A stretch of 64,000 nucleotides of DNA from Microscillaceae bacterium (GTDB taxonomy: Bacteria > Bacteroidota > Bacteroidia > Cytophagales > Microscillaceae). This document shows, piece after piece, positions 57,376-64,000 of this stretch. Numbering within the stretch: position 1 is the first letter of the stretch; each line of letters starts with the position of its first letter. The stretch lies in assembly GCA_025054775.1 (NCBI GenBank), contig JANWZA010000058.1:35318-99317 (forward strand). The letters run 5' to 3'. The notes under the pieces were generated by a model. That model was not told the DNA's origin. It was given only the letters and a program-made list of their open reading frames with translations, and searched no databases. A program made the translations under genes and the position numbers.

Positions 57376-57708
57376 ATGGCACAAGTACAACATGCAACAC
57401 ACGCACACGAGCATCAAAAACCCAATACAAAAGCTATTTGGAGAACCTTCTGGATTCTGCTCGTGGTTACTACCTTAGAGTTTATTGTGGCTCTAGGTAC
57501 ACCTTTCTCGCATGGAATAAAGGTGGTTTTGTATGCGATAATGACTATAATCAAGGCTTTTTACATTGTGGCAGAGTTTATGCACTTACGCTATGAGGTG
57601 AGATTTTTAATCTGGGCAATAATCCTACCTATGGTATTTGTAGTATGGCTCTTGGTTGCTTTAATAGTTGAAGGAGGATCAATTTTTCAGATGAATCTAA
57701 TGAAATAA
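57376..57708 (+). CDS. coxD: Cytochrome c oxidase subunit IV
   Basis: 110 residues, three membrane spans. It begins with a His-rich stretch (VQHATHAHEHQKP) and shows FWILLVVTTLEFIVAL, IMTIIKAFYIVAEFMHLRYE and a final span with PMVFVVWLLVALIVEGG. The AFYIVAEFMHL region is characteristic of the bacterial COX4 family of small subunits. It stabilises the oxidase. It lies 68 bases after the second subunit III gene. Confidence 0.88.
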   Translation: MAQVQHATHAHEHQKPNTKAIWRTFWILLVVTTLEFIVALGTPFSHGIKVVLYAIMTIIKAFYIVAEFMHLRYEVRFLIWAIILPMVFVVWLLVALIVEGGSIFQMNLMK

Positions 57709-57785
57709 GAACAATTTGCTTTATTAGTAGTTTCCTTATTGAACATAGATTATATTTTAATCACATTGTGAGCTCTGAGCGACGT

Positions 57786-58448
57786 ATGCAAGGTTTTGTC
57801 AAAATTGGGACTCTGCTAATTCTATTAGTACTCCCAATTTTTGTTTATTTATTTCTACAAACTTTCGGAAAAAATAGATACAAAATTCCTATTTTTTATC
57901 CTGAAGACTCAATACAGGTAGATGGTAAGTGGATAGTAAATAAATACCAAACTATCCCTGATTTTAACCTCATAGATCAAAACAATCAACCCTTTAAGGC
58001 TTCTGAAAAACTGAAGGGAAAAGTTTACGTAGCTGATTTCTTTTTTACTAGATGTGGTAGTGTCTGTCCTGTGCTTACCTCCGAATTAGCACGTGTGCAA
58101 GAAGCGTATAAAAATACGCCTGACGTAGTATTAGTTTCCCATACAGTAGATACCGAACATGATACACCTGAAGTTTTGAAAAAATACGCCGAAAAGTACA
58201 AAGCTATTGAGGGCAAATGGTTTTTCTTGACAGGAGATAAAAAACAAATCTTTAAGCTAGCATACAACAACTATAAAGTGAATGCAGGTGAGGAGAGTGC
58301 TACTATAACACCTGATTTTTTTCACGCCTCTAAATTGATTTTAATAGATAAAGAAAAACGTGTGCGCGGTTATTACGACGGTACAGATGCTAAAAGTGTA
58401 GATAAGTTGATTTTGGAAATAAAAATCTTATTGGAGGAGTACAGATAA
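57786..58448 (+). CDS. SCO1/SenC-family copper chaperone
   Basis: 220 residues from this ATG (226 if a GTG at 57768 is used). It has one N-terminal membrane anchor, then a periplasmic thioredoxin-like fold. The copper site is complete: CGSVCP supplies two cysteines, and DFFHASKLILID supplies the distal histidine. VADFFFTRC and VSHTVDTEHDTPEVLKKY are further family motifs. It delivers copper to the CuA centre of CoxB, which fits its place at the end of the oxidase operon, 77 bases after coxD. Confidence 0.9.
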   Translation: MQGFVKIGTLLILLVLPIFVYLFLQTFGKNRYKIPIFYPEDSIQVDGKWIVNKYQTIPDFNLIDQNNQPFKASEKLKGKVYVADFFFTRCGSVCPVLTSELARVQEAYKNTPDVVLVSHTVDTEHDTPEVLKKYAEKYKAIEGKWFFLTGDKKQIFKLAYNNYKVNAGEESATITPDFFHASKLILIDKEKRVRGYYDGTDAKSVDKLILEIKILLEEYR

Positions 58449-58548
58449 ATTGAGAGAGCTTATACTAAGAAACTTAGGTTTGCAACTGTTGTAATTGATT
58501 GTACTGATAGGTATTGCCGTAAAAATTACCTGTGCAGTGTTGTGTTTT

Positions 58549-59493
58549 ATGAATTTTGCAAAAAGACAACATTATACCCAACTTGTTAAGCAAAAAGCTT
58601 ACGAATTGGGTTTCAATTTTTGCGGAATTGCCAAAGCAGAATTTTTAGAAGAAGAAGCTCCAAGATTGGAAAAGTGGCTACGTGAGGGTAAGCACGGGCA
58701 GATGCAATATATGGAAAATCATTTTGACAAACGCCTCAATCCACAACTATTAGTAGAGGGAGCGAAGTCAGTCATTTCACTTTTGCTCAATTATTTTCCA
58801 AAACAAGTACTTTCCTGCGAAAATAATTACAAAATTTCAAAATATGCTTATGGTAAAGACTATCACCTTGTTATCAAGGATAAGTTAAAAAAGTTGCTTG
58901 CCTTTATGAAAGAGCAAATTGGACAAATAAATGGAAGAGCCTTTGTAGACTCCGCTCCCGTAATGGATAAAGTGTGGGCAAAAAAAAGTGGTTTGGGATG
59001 GATAGGTAAGCATACTAACTTGATTAACAGAAAGATAGGAAGTTTCTTTTTTATTGCTGAATTGATTGTAGATATTGAACTTATTTATGATACCCCTATA
59101 CAAGATTATTGTGGAACATGTACTCGCTGTATAGATGCCTGCCCTACTCAAGCCATCACCCAACCCTACGGACTGGACGCAAGCAAGTGTATTTCATATT
59201 TTACCATTGAACTAAAAGAAAATATGCCCATTCCTTCTGAATTTGAGGGCAAATTTGAGAACTGGATCTTCGGTTGTGATATCTGCCAAGATATTTGCCC
59301 TTGGAATAGGTTTGCTCTCCCACATCAGGTGCAAGAATTTGAAATTTTACAAGGTTTGAAAACCATGCGAAAAAAAGAGTGGCAAGAGATAACCGAAGAG
59401 ACCTTTCAACAGGTTTTTAAGCACTCACCTCTGAAACGAGCTAAACTCAAAGGTTTGCAAAGGAATATCGCTTTTGTGGAAAAAAAGGGTTAG
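58549..59493 (+). CDS. queG: Epoxyqueuosine reductase
   Basis: 314 residues. The N-terminal corrinoid-binding-like part includes [20 protein letters not shown] and [47 protein letters not shown] is the QueG substrate region. Two 4Fe-4S cluster sets follow: [16 protein letters not shown] (about 187-202) and [10 protein letters not shown] (about 244-253). It reduces epoxyqueuosine to queuosine in tRNA, the last step of the pathway. The frame opens at TTG 58495; the ATG at 58549 gives the family start. It is probably read through from the respiratory operon. Confidence 0.94.
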   Translation: MNFAKRQHYTQLVKQKAYELGFNFCGIAKAEFLEEEAPRLEKWLREGKHGQMQYMENHFDKRLNPQLLVEGAKSVISLLLNYFPKQVLSCENNYKISKYAYGKDYHLVIKDKLKKLLAFMKEQIGQINGRAFVDSAPVMDKVWAKKSGLGWIGKHTNLINRKIGSFFFIAELIVDIELIYDTPIQDYCGTCTRCIDACPTQAITQPYGLDASKCISYFTIELKENMPIPSEFEGKFENWIFGCDICQDICPWNRFALPHQVQEFEILQGLKTMRKKEWQEITEETFQQVFKHSPLKRAKLKGLQRNIAFVEKKG

Positions 59494-59723
59494 TAGGAAT
59501 ATTGAAGCTTTGATAACTTTTCAGATACTACCTTCCACTATTTTTATCACTTTTGAGAAATTAAAATTTCTGCATTGATAATAAAAATTTTGAGTGGAGC
59601 TGTAAAATGTATAACATTGTGAAATGGTTGTAAAATTTTATTAAGGATTGAACTGCTAACTCTGTTCTTGATTAGTAAACTGCCTACGTAATTTTGAGAC
59701 ACTAACCTAATTTAATTGATTTA

Positions 59724-61433
59724 TTAAGTACCTATTTTCACAAAAAATACTTTTTGTAACGTTTTAGGACGTGTGCTTGGGTTCAAAAACTCAAGCGACA
59801 GCATAGAAACATGAAATTTATCCAAAACTTTCACAATTTGAGTAGTCATTTTATTTTGAGTAGCAAGGGCTTCAATTTCACTTAAACCTCGCTTGTCAGT
59901 GTAAAACCACAAAGTTTTTTTATTTTTCATTAGGCTATCCACCTCTTTTAAGTTTTTTAAGTCAAGAATATTTTTTTTGCTATAAAAATCCCACGAGTGT
60001 AGTTGTAAATCTTGATTATTGCCAAATAAGCGTCTGTAAGCAAATACATTTTCAATTGGGATTTGACTTTCATAACGTACATATTTTGCTAATACCGAAC
60101 TTGCTTGATATTGAAAAATCTGAGGATAAATATGCGTGTTAATCAAAATATTTGCCCCTATCATTACCCAAAACGAAGCCCATACCAAGGGTTGGTATGC
60201 ATCTTGTTTGCCTAAAAACAATTGAGCTATCCCTCCCACGAAAAAAACTCCACTTATTGTAATAATCGCCCAATTAGTAAGTGGGAAAGCCCAAACATTG
60301 AGCAAAATCGCTAAAGCTATAAGCACCAAAATTACAAAAATTTGCAAGCCTACACCTACACGATAGCCCCATAAAAAAGCCTTTTTTTCGCAAATTTCAT
60401 AAATGTAAACTGCTGTAATGATACCTGCTAAGGGATGTAAAATAAAGGTATAGTGCGGAAGTTGGAACTTGGACATAGACAATGCAACGAAAGGCAACAA
60501 AAATCCACCTATGCTTATTGCCTCTTGCTGTGCTGAAAGCCGAAAACCTTGTGCCACGATTTTCCAAAGAGCGAACACAAAAGCAGGAATAAACAAAAAA
60601 GCCCAAGGCAGGAAACTCCAACTCAAAAAATTTTCTAATAAAAAGGTAAGTGGTGGAGAATTGTTCCAAGCATTTTCACCTGTGAGTCTGCCAAAGCTTT
60701 GTTTCCAGAAGTAGAAATACAAACCCGACTCACCTTTTACACCATTCACTACTTTGTGAGGCTGGGCATCAAATTGCAGGTACAAGCCTATGCACATAGG
60801 CAACAGCCACAAAGCTACGATTAGCAGTCCTACCAACCATTGCCACCGAAAAAAAGCCGTGAATTTACGTTTTAGCACAAAATCGGTACTAAAAGCCAAC
60901 ACAGGCACCATAAACCCAATAGGACCTTTGGCAAGCATTGCCCAGGCAATAGCCGAAAAGCCCCAAAATAAATTTTTCCACTGCTTATTTGCCTCATATT
61001 CAGCAATTTGCCAAATAGCTACCATGACTGCAGCCGTAAGCATGGTATCAGTTCGCAAATCGTGGTGCATTAAAAAAAACGCATAGCACGAGCCTGTAAG
61101 CAGTGCCGAAAGGTAAGCTACTTTTTCAGGATAGTACAATTTTGCCAACCGATACGTAGCATACAAACCTACCAAACTGAACAAAATAGCAGGTAACCGA
61201 AAAACAAAATGTGATATACCAAAAAGTTGAAAAAATACTGCCGCTACCCAAAACAACAGCGGCGGCTTGTCTAGATAATCTTCTCCCCGATTTTTGACTT
61301 GCAAATAATTCCCCGTTTCTGCCATTTCTTTGGCAATAGAGGCATATTGCGAACTGTCAATATCCATCACATCAATAGACCAAGCCCCCAAAAGCCATAC
61401 ACAAAGAATAGCCACAAAAGGAAGTAAACGCAT
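59724..61433 (-). CDS. GT39/ArnT-like membrane glycosyltransferase
   Basis: 569 residues with about 11-13 membrane spans. The first periplasmic loop has the family's acidic motif (IDVMDIDSSQYASIAKEM) followed by KNRGEDYLDKPPLLFW, typical of PMT/ArnT-type enzymes that use polyprenyl-phosphate sugars. LAKGPIGFMVPVLAF is another conserved part. The C-terminal 150 residues form a soluble domain. It probably transfers a sugar to lipid A, another glycan or protein on the periplasmic side; the acceptor cannot be read from sequence. It is convergent with queG across a 230-base spacer that holds nothing I recognise. Confidence 0.85.
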   Translation of the reverse strand: MRLLPFVAILCVWLLGAWSIDVMDIDSSQYASIAKEMAETGNYLQVKNRGEDYLDKPPLLFWVAAVFFQLFGISHFVFRLPAILFSLVGLYATYRLAKLYYPEKVAYLSALLTGSCYAFFLMHHDLRTDTMLTAAVMVAIWQIAEYEANKQWKNLFWGFSAIAWAMLAKGPIGFMVPVLAFSTDFVLKRKFTAFFRWQWLVGLLIVALWLLPMCIGLYLQFDAQPHKVVNGVKGESGLYFYFWKQSFGRLTGENAWNNSPPLTFLLENFLSWSFLPWAFLFIPAFVFALWKIVAQGFRLSAQQEAISIGGFLLPFVALSMSKFQLPHYTFILHPLAGIITAVYIYEICEKKAFLWGYRVGVGLQIFVILVLIALAILLNVWAFPLTNWAIITISGVFFVGGIAQLFLGKQDAYQPLVWASFWVMIGANILINTHIYPQIFQYQASSVLAKYVRYESQIPIENVFAYRRLFGNNQDLQLHSWDFYSKKNILDLKNLKEVDSLMKNKKTLWFYTDKRGLSEIEALATQNKMTTQIVKVLDKFHVSMLSLEFLNPSTRPKTLQKVFFVKIGT

Positions 61434-61471
61434 TTTTGTTGTGTTGCAAAAAAGTAGAATGGTTGAGTGTG

Positions 61472-61495
61472 CAAAGGTAATGGTTTATTGGCAAA
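61472..61495 (-). promoter_or_regulatory. Predicted promoter of the GT39-like gene
   Basis: On the minus strand TACCTTTG (61472-61479) is a perfect -7 box 38 bases before the ATG at 61433. TTTG (61492-61495) precedes it by 12 bases, the same short spacing seen at 525-548 and 33868-33891. Confidence 0.45.
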
Positions 61496-61516
61496 AAATC
61501 TTTTTGTAGTAAATAC

Positions 61517-61557
61517 AAATCGCCTTACTGATTACTCACGAACCAGCAAGGCGATTT
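61517..61557 (-). terminator. Hairpin downstream of the small Lys/Cys-rich gene
   Basis: AAATCGCCTT (61517-61526) and AAGGCGATTT (61548-61557) form a perfect 10-base-pair stem. It lies 28 bases after the stop of the minus-strand gene ending at 61585 and before the GT39 promoter. T-rich sequence follows the stem in the minus direction only weakly. Confidence 0.6.
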
Positions 61558-61584
61558 TAAGCCTCAATAAGCTACTTATTTTGA

Positions 61585-61764
61585 TTAAGCGGCTTTGGAT
61601 TTGCAGCAAGATTTCTTTTCGCCGCAACCTTCTTTATCTTTTTTCTTGTCTTTGGCTTCTTTTTTCTTACCTTTTCCTTTGTCTTTGTCAAGAGCAGAAA
61701 CAGTGTCAATAGTAGCCACGCCTAAAAAAGCTACAAAAGAAAGGGCTAAAAGGGCTTTTTTCAT
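61585..61764 (-). CDS. 59-residue exported Lys/Cys-rich small protein
   Basis: The minus strand reads from ATG at 61762-61764 to TAA at 61585-61587. The first 24 residues (MKKALLALSFVAFLGVATID then TVSA) make a good signal peptide. The mature 35 residues are nearly half lysine (DKGKGKKKEAKDKKKDKEG) and end with three cysteines in CGEKKSCCKSKAA. It has its own downstream hairpin. I do not recognise a family; similar short Lys- and Cys-rich secreted peptides occur in Bacteroidota. The terminal cysteines could bind metal or form disulfides. The signal peptide and in-frame design argue that it is real despite its length. Confidence 0.7.
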   Translation of the reverse strand: MKKALLALSFVAFLGVATIDTVSALDKDKGKGKKKEAKDKKKDKEGCGEKKSCCKSKAA

Positions 61765-61913
61765 AATAAAATTGGGGAAAAAGATAAAACAACGTGTTTG
61801 TATATTAGCTTGACTTGTAAACGCAAAAGAGCATAAAAAAGTTGCTTTATAGGTTTTTTAATTTTTTTGGTATCTTTTGGGGTTACAACCATATTACGAA
61901 TAACAATTTTTTT

Positions 61914-62048
61914 GGGCGTTCCTTTTGCCCTTTTCGCTATTGCTCAAAGGGCAAAAGGGCGGGCTTTGCAGGGCTTCGCTAACGCTTCGGTGCTACATTA
62001 CATTTCGCACCAAGCCCTGACGGGCTTGCCCTTACAATCCCTAACGCA
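61914..62048 (+). repeat. GC-rich structured repeat-like element
   Basis: A 135-base block, clearly richer in GC than its AT-rich flanks, starting GGGCGTT and ending TAACGCA, so that GCGTT and AACGC pair at the ends. Inside, CCTTTTGCCCTTT (61921-61933) pairs perfectly with AAAGGGCAAAAGG (61946-61958), and CAAGCCC (62011-62017) pairs with GGGCTTG (62022-62028) around TGAC. A run of T before it and of A after it extend the symmetry. From memory it resembles the GGGCGT ... CAATCCCTAACGC intergenic repeats common in Flavobacteriia genomes. It lies upstream of the 59-residue gene. Confidence 0.65.
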
Positions 62049-62132
62049 TGAAAAAAAACTTCCCCAAAGCAGTGAACTTTTGGAAAGGTTTTACAGCTGG
62101 CACGAGTGAGAGATTATTTGTAGTGGTTGAGT

Positions 62133-62693
62133 TTATTTATACAACCTCTCAGGACGAGCAGTTTTTTTAATCTTAAATTCACCTTCGGTGATAGATAAAG
62201 TTTTATTACGCTTTTTATCTACCAAATTAAAAGCGAAAGTACCATAAACATACTCTCTATTTTGTCTTTCTACACGATAGTGTCCAGAAGGGGTATCGTT
62301 AGGCTGCTCGTATGTATATGCTCCCGATTCTTTCCCATAGAAAAAGAAGGCTTTGGGATTTTCAAAATCAGCGATAAAGTTATGTGAATGTATAGCGTAT
62401 GAGTCCTGCCCTCTGTACCCTTTGTAAACAAAATCATCAACACCAAAGTAAAGAACATTTCCATTTCTATCTTCTCCAGCTAAATGATACAGAAAAACAA
62501 TACTATCTGGCTTCTCCCTTGAAATACCATAGGCAATTCCTATTATATCGTTAGTTGTAAACAACTCGCCTTCTACCTTGGCACGTATATAGCCCTCGCC
62601 TTTGTCAGGTAGAATTTCCTCTTGTTTTTGACAATTTACAAGAATTGCAACAAGCAAAACTAATGTTGTGAGATTTACAAGATACTTTTTCAT
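62133..62693 (-). CDS. Lipoprotein of unknown function
   Basis: 186 residues from the ATG at 62693; an in-frame ATG at 62720 would add nine residues ahead of a good signal peptide and is less likely. The lipobox ends at Cys21 (ILVNC). The mature part is beta-rich with many Tyr, Gly and charged residues: KGEGYIRAKVEGELFTTND, DDFVYKGYRGQDSYAIH, SGHYRVERQNREYVYGTFAF and ITEGEFKIKK. The last two segments, with FAFNLVD, resemble the small outer-membrane-associated beta-barrel-like lipoproteins of Bacteroidota (DUF6252-type), but this is tentative. It follows the next lipoprotein gene by 71 bases and may share its transcript. Confidence 0.65.
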   Translation of the reverse strand: MKKYLVNLTTLVLLVAILVNCQKQEEILPDKGEGYIRAKVEGELFTTNDIIGIAYGISREKPDSIVFLYHLAGEDRNGNVLYFGVDDFVYKGYRGQDSYAIHSHNFIADFENPKAFFFYGKESGAYTYEQPNDTPSGHYRVERQNREYVYGTFAFNLVDKKRNKTLSITEGEFKIKKTARPERLYK

Positions 62694-62764
62694 AAAAATA
62701 ATAAAATATTTAGGTTGCAAAATAAAATATTTGAGTTGCCTTATTAACTATATTTTTTTTCCAA

Positions 62765-63892
62765 TCATCTAATAAGAGGGATAGTGATATCCCATGCGGG
62801 TATTCTGGTTCTCACTTCGGTAAGATTAAGCCAACACGCATTTCTATTTCCACTAATAGCCAGCCCTTCAAATAAGTTTAAATTTCTATTAAAATGAGAA
62901 TACACTACCTGATACAAACACCCTCCTTGAACTACTATATTAACTTGCGATGTATTCCCTATGCTGCTGTAAAGAAAGTAATTCACAGAACCAAGAGGAA
63001 GTAAACTTATTGTACGCTCTACGCGCGTAGAAATAGGTAAGGGTAGTGTCATTGAGAAATTAGCTTGTAACTGTGAGCCAATGTTTAAGGTAGTGTTAAA
63101 GTTGTTAATATCAATTTCTCTTAATTCTCCTGCTGGTCTCCAGAAGGTTTGTCCTATAAAATTTCTAAATCGATAATCCAATTTGAGTCTTAAACTTGGG
63201 GTAATGTAAACTCTATCAGGTTCACTTGCTCTTCTTGTCTGCGTAACCATTAGGTCAAATGTATGCCTAAACCTATGCCTGCCGTGTTCATATTCGTAGA
63301 GGTAAGGAGTTCCAAAATGTGTAGAATTATTGGGTGCTTTATACACCTTAGACACAAACCTTCCTCTTGAAACATCTGCAAAAGTGCTGTCTTGGGAGTT
63401 GTGAACTTGTGCCAAAAGTTGGCTATTTTGGGCGTGTACGCCAAAAATATAGCCTCGCTTATAGACAAAAATAGTATCTCCGACCTGTACCTCACCTTCA
63501 GCATTGAGTACACTACCATAGGTAGGTGGCAATTCGTGTTCGGGCAGAGCAAAATGGGCTTCGGGGTTGTCAATCGTGGTATCGGCTTCAATGGCGGTGT
63601 TGTATCTACGAACCGAAGTAAAATTAAGTTGATTTTCCCAAATATTTAGGCTATCAGGAGAGAGGTTGCTCAGGTTTTGCAAAGTAGCATCAAAGGAGTT
63701 CCAATTAGCAAACACAAGCCGATTGGCATCGGCAGCACGGCTGGGCGGTGCGGTTCGTTTAGCATTCATTTGCAAAGTAGGATTAAGTTCTACTGCATTT
63801 TTTTTACAAGCAGAAACCGCTACGAAGAGCGTGCCAATGAAGGCAAGAGCCATCAAAAAACGCGTTGTGCGTTGTGCGTTGTGCGTTAGCAT
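62765..63892 (-). CDS. Large lipoprotein of unknown function with a repeat at its start
   Basis: 375 residues with a lipoprotein signal ending at Cys29 (AVSACKK). The mature region is beta-rich and contains no motif I recognise; VQVGDTIFVYKRGYIFGV and the hydrophobic C-terminal part (RTISLLPLGSVNYFLYSS) suggest a surface or secreted binding protein. Codons 2-11 fall inside a heptanucleotide repeat, and two arginines from that region form the charged start of the signal peptide. An in-frame ATG at 63853 would begin after the repeat but lacks those charges. A consensus promoter precedes it by about 55 bases. Confidence 0.7.
   Translation of the reverse strand: MLTHNAQRTTRFLMALAFIGTLFVAVSACKKNAVELNPTLQMNAKRTAPPSRAADANRLVFANWNSFDATLQNLSNLSPDSLNIWENQLNFTSVRRYNTAIEADTTIDNPEAHFALPEHELPPTYGSVLNAEGEVQVGDTIFVYKRGYIFGVHAQNSQLLAQVHNSQDSTFADVSRGRFVSKVYKAPNNSTHFGTPYLYEYEHGRHRFRHTFDLMVTQTRRASEPDRVYITPSLRLKLDYRFRNFIGQTFWRPAGELREIDINNFNTTLNIGSQLQANFSMTLPLPISTRVERTISLLPLGSVNYFLYSSIGNTSQVNIVVQGGCLYQVVYSHFNRNLNLFEGLAISGNRNACWLNLTEVRTRIPAWDITIPLIR
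63862..63887. repeat. Heptanucleotide tandem repeat at a gene start
   Basis: GCGTTGT is repeated three times plus five further bases (GCGTT). It covers codons 2-11 of the minus-strand lipoprotein. Because seven is not a multiple of three, gain or loss of a unit would shift the frame relative to the first ATG. Confidence 0.8.
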
Positions 63893-63950
63893 AACTTTGT
63901 TGAAGTTTTTTGTTTGAAAATAGGTGAAACAATAAGAAAAGATTACGGCA

Positions 63951-63981
63951 CAAAAATAGCCAAAAGCAAAGAAAAAACAAA
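63951..63981 (-). promoter_or_regulatory. Predicted promoter of the lipoprotein gene at 62765-63892
   Basis: On the minus strand TTTG (63978-63981), 19 bases, TATTTTTG (63951-63958): an exact match in both boxes and spacing. The leader would be about 55 bases. Confidence 0.65.
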
Positions 63982-64000
63982 AAATAATGAGTATTTTTTT

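Noticed and set aside
61867..62109. 80-residue plus-strand open frame
   Set aside because: It covers the hairpin-rich element at 61914-62048; the peptide follows the palindromes, has no family resemblance and no suitable start context. The open frame is a by-product of the repeat.

Overview
The window looks like a chromosomal segment of a low-GC Bacteroidota bacterium, most likely Cytophagales-like (inference from gene content, not from a marker-gene comparison). The support is a SusC/SusD pair, a subtilase with a type IX secretion (T9SS) sorting tail, a PorE-like TPR/propeller/OmpA lipoprotein, an Alternative Complex III (ActABCDEF) respiratory operon, menaquinone synthesis (isochorismate synthase), starts without Shine-Dalgarno sequences, and repeated Bacteroidota-type promoters (TTTG, about 19-23 bases, TAnnTTTG). 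No rRNA, CRISPR array, insertion sequence or prophage is visible.

Layout. 1-4 kb: a partial GDP-mannose 4,6-dehydratase (minus strand), heptose-7-phosphate kinase, dapD and a thiolase. 4-5 kb: a small lysozyme-like protein and tRNA-Leu(CAA) with its own promoter. 5.7-10 kb: two OmpA-family lipoproteins and a DAHP synthase/chorismate mutase fusion. 10-15 kb: groES and groL separated by a long palindromic spacer, then gcvT and a DUF58 protein. 15-20.5 kb: folE and menF face cinA and a LysM protein that resembles MltD but has lost part of its catalytic motif. 20.8-33.5 kb: nutrient uptake and secretion, with a TonB-dependent receptor, SusC/SusD, two small lipoproteins (one with FAS1 domains) and a large secreted subtilase. 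33.9-37 kb: PafA-like phosphatase, MlaF-like ATPase and phosphopantetheinyl transferase. 37-41.6 kb: PBP4-type carboxypeptidase, an unknown membrane protein, a TetR-family regulator and hemF.

41.7-58.5 kb is one long respiratory operon. A clear promoter precedes actABCDEF, then cytochrome oxidase subunits II and I, the heme A enzymes ctaA and ctaB, two subunit III genes, subunit IV and a SCO copper chaperone. It encodes a quinol:cytochrome c oxidoreductase, an aa3-type oxidase and their cofactor assembly, with hemF upstream supplying heme precursor. queG follows. 59.7-64 kb is on the minus strand: a GT39-like glycosyltransferase, a 59-residue Lys/Cys-rich exported protein, a GC-rich hairpin-rich repeat-like element and two lipoproteins of unknown function, one starting inside a heptanucleotide repeat.

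Most genes are well-known families. The less explained material is in the spacers: the structured element at 61914-62048, a 103-base inverted-repeat unit at 33623-33725, the groES-groL palindrome, a possible second promoter spacing class, and a subtilase whose start codon sits almost on its predicted transcription start.
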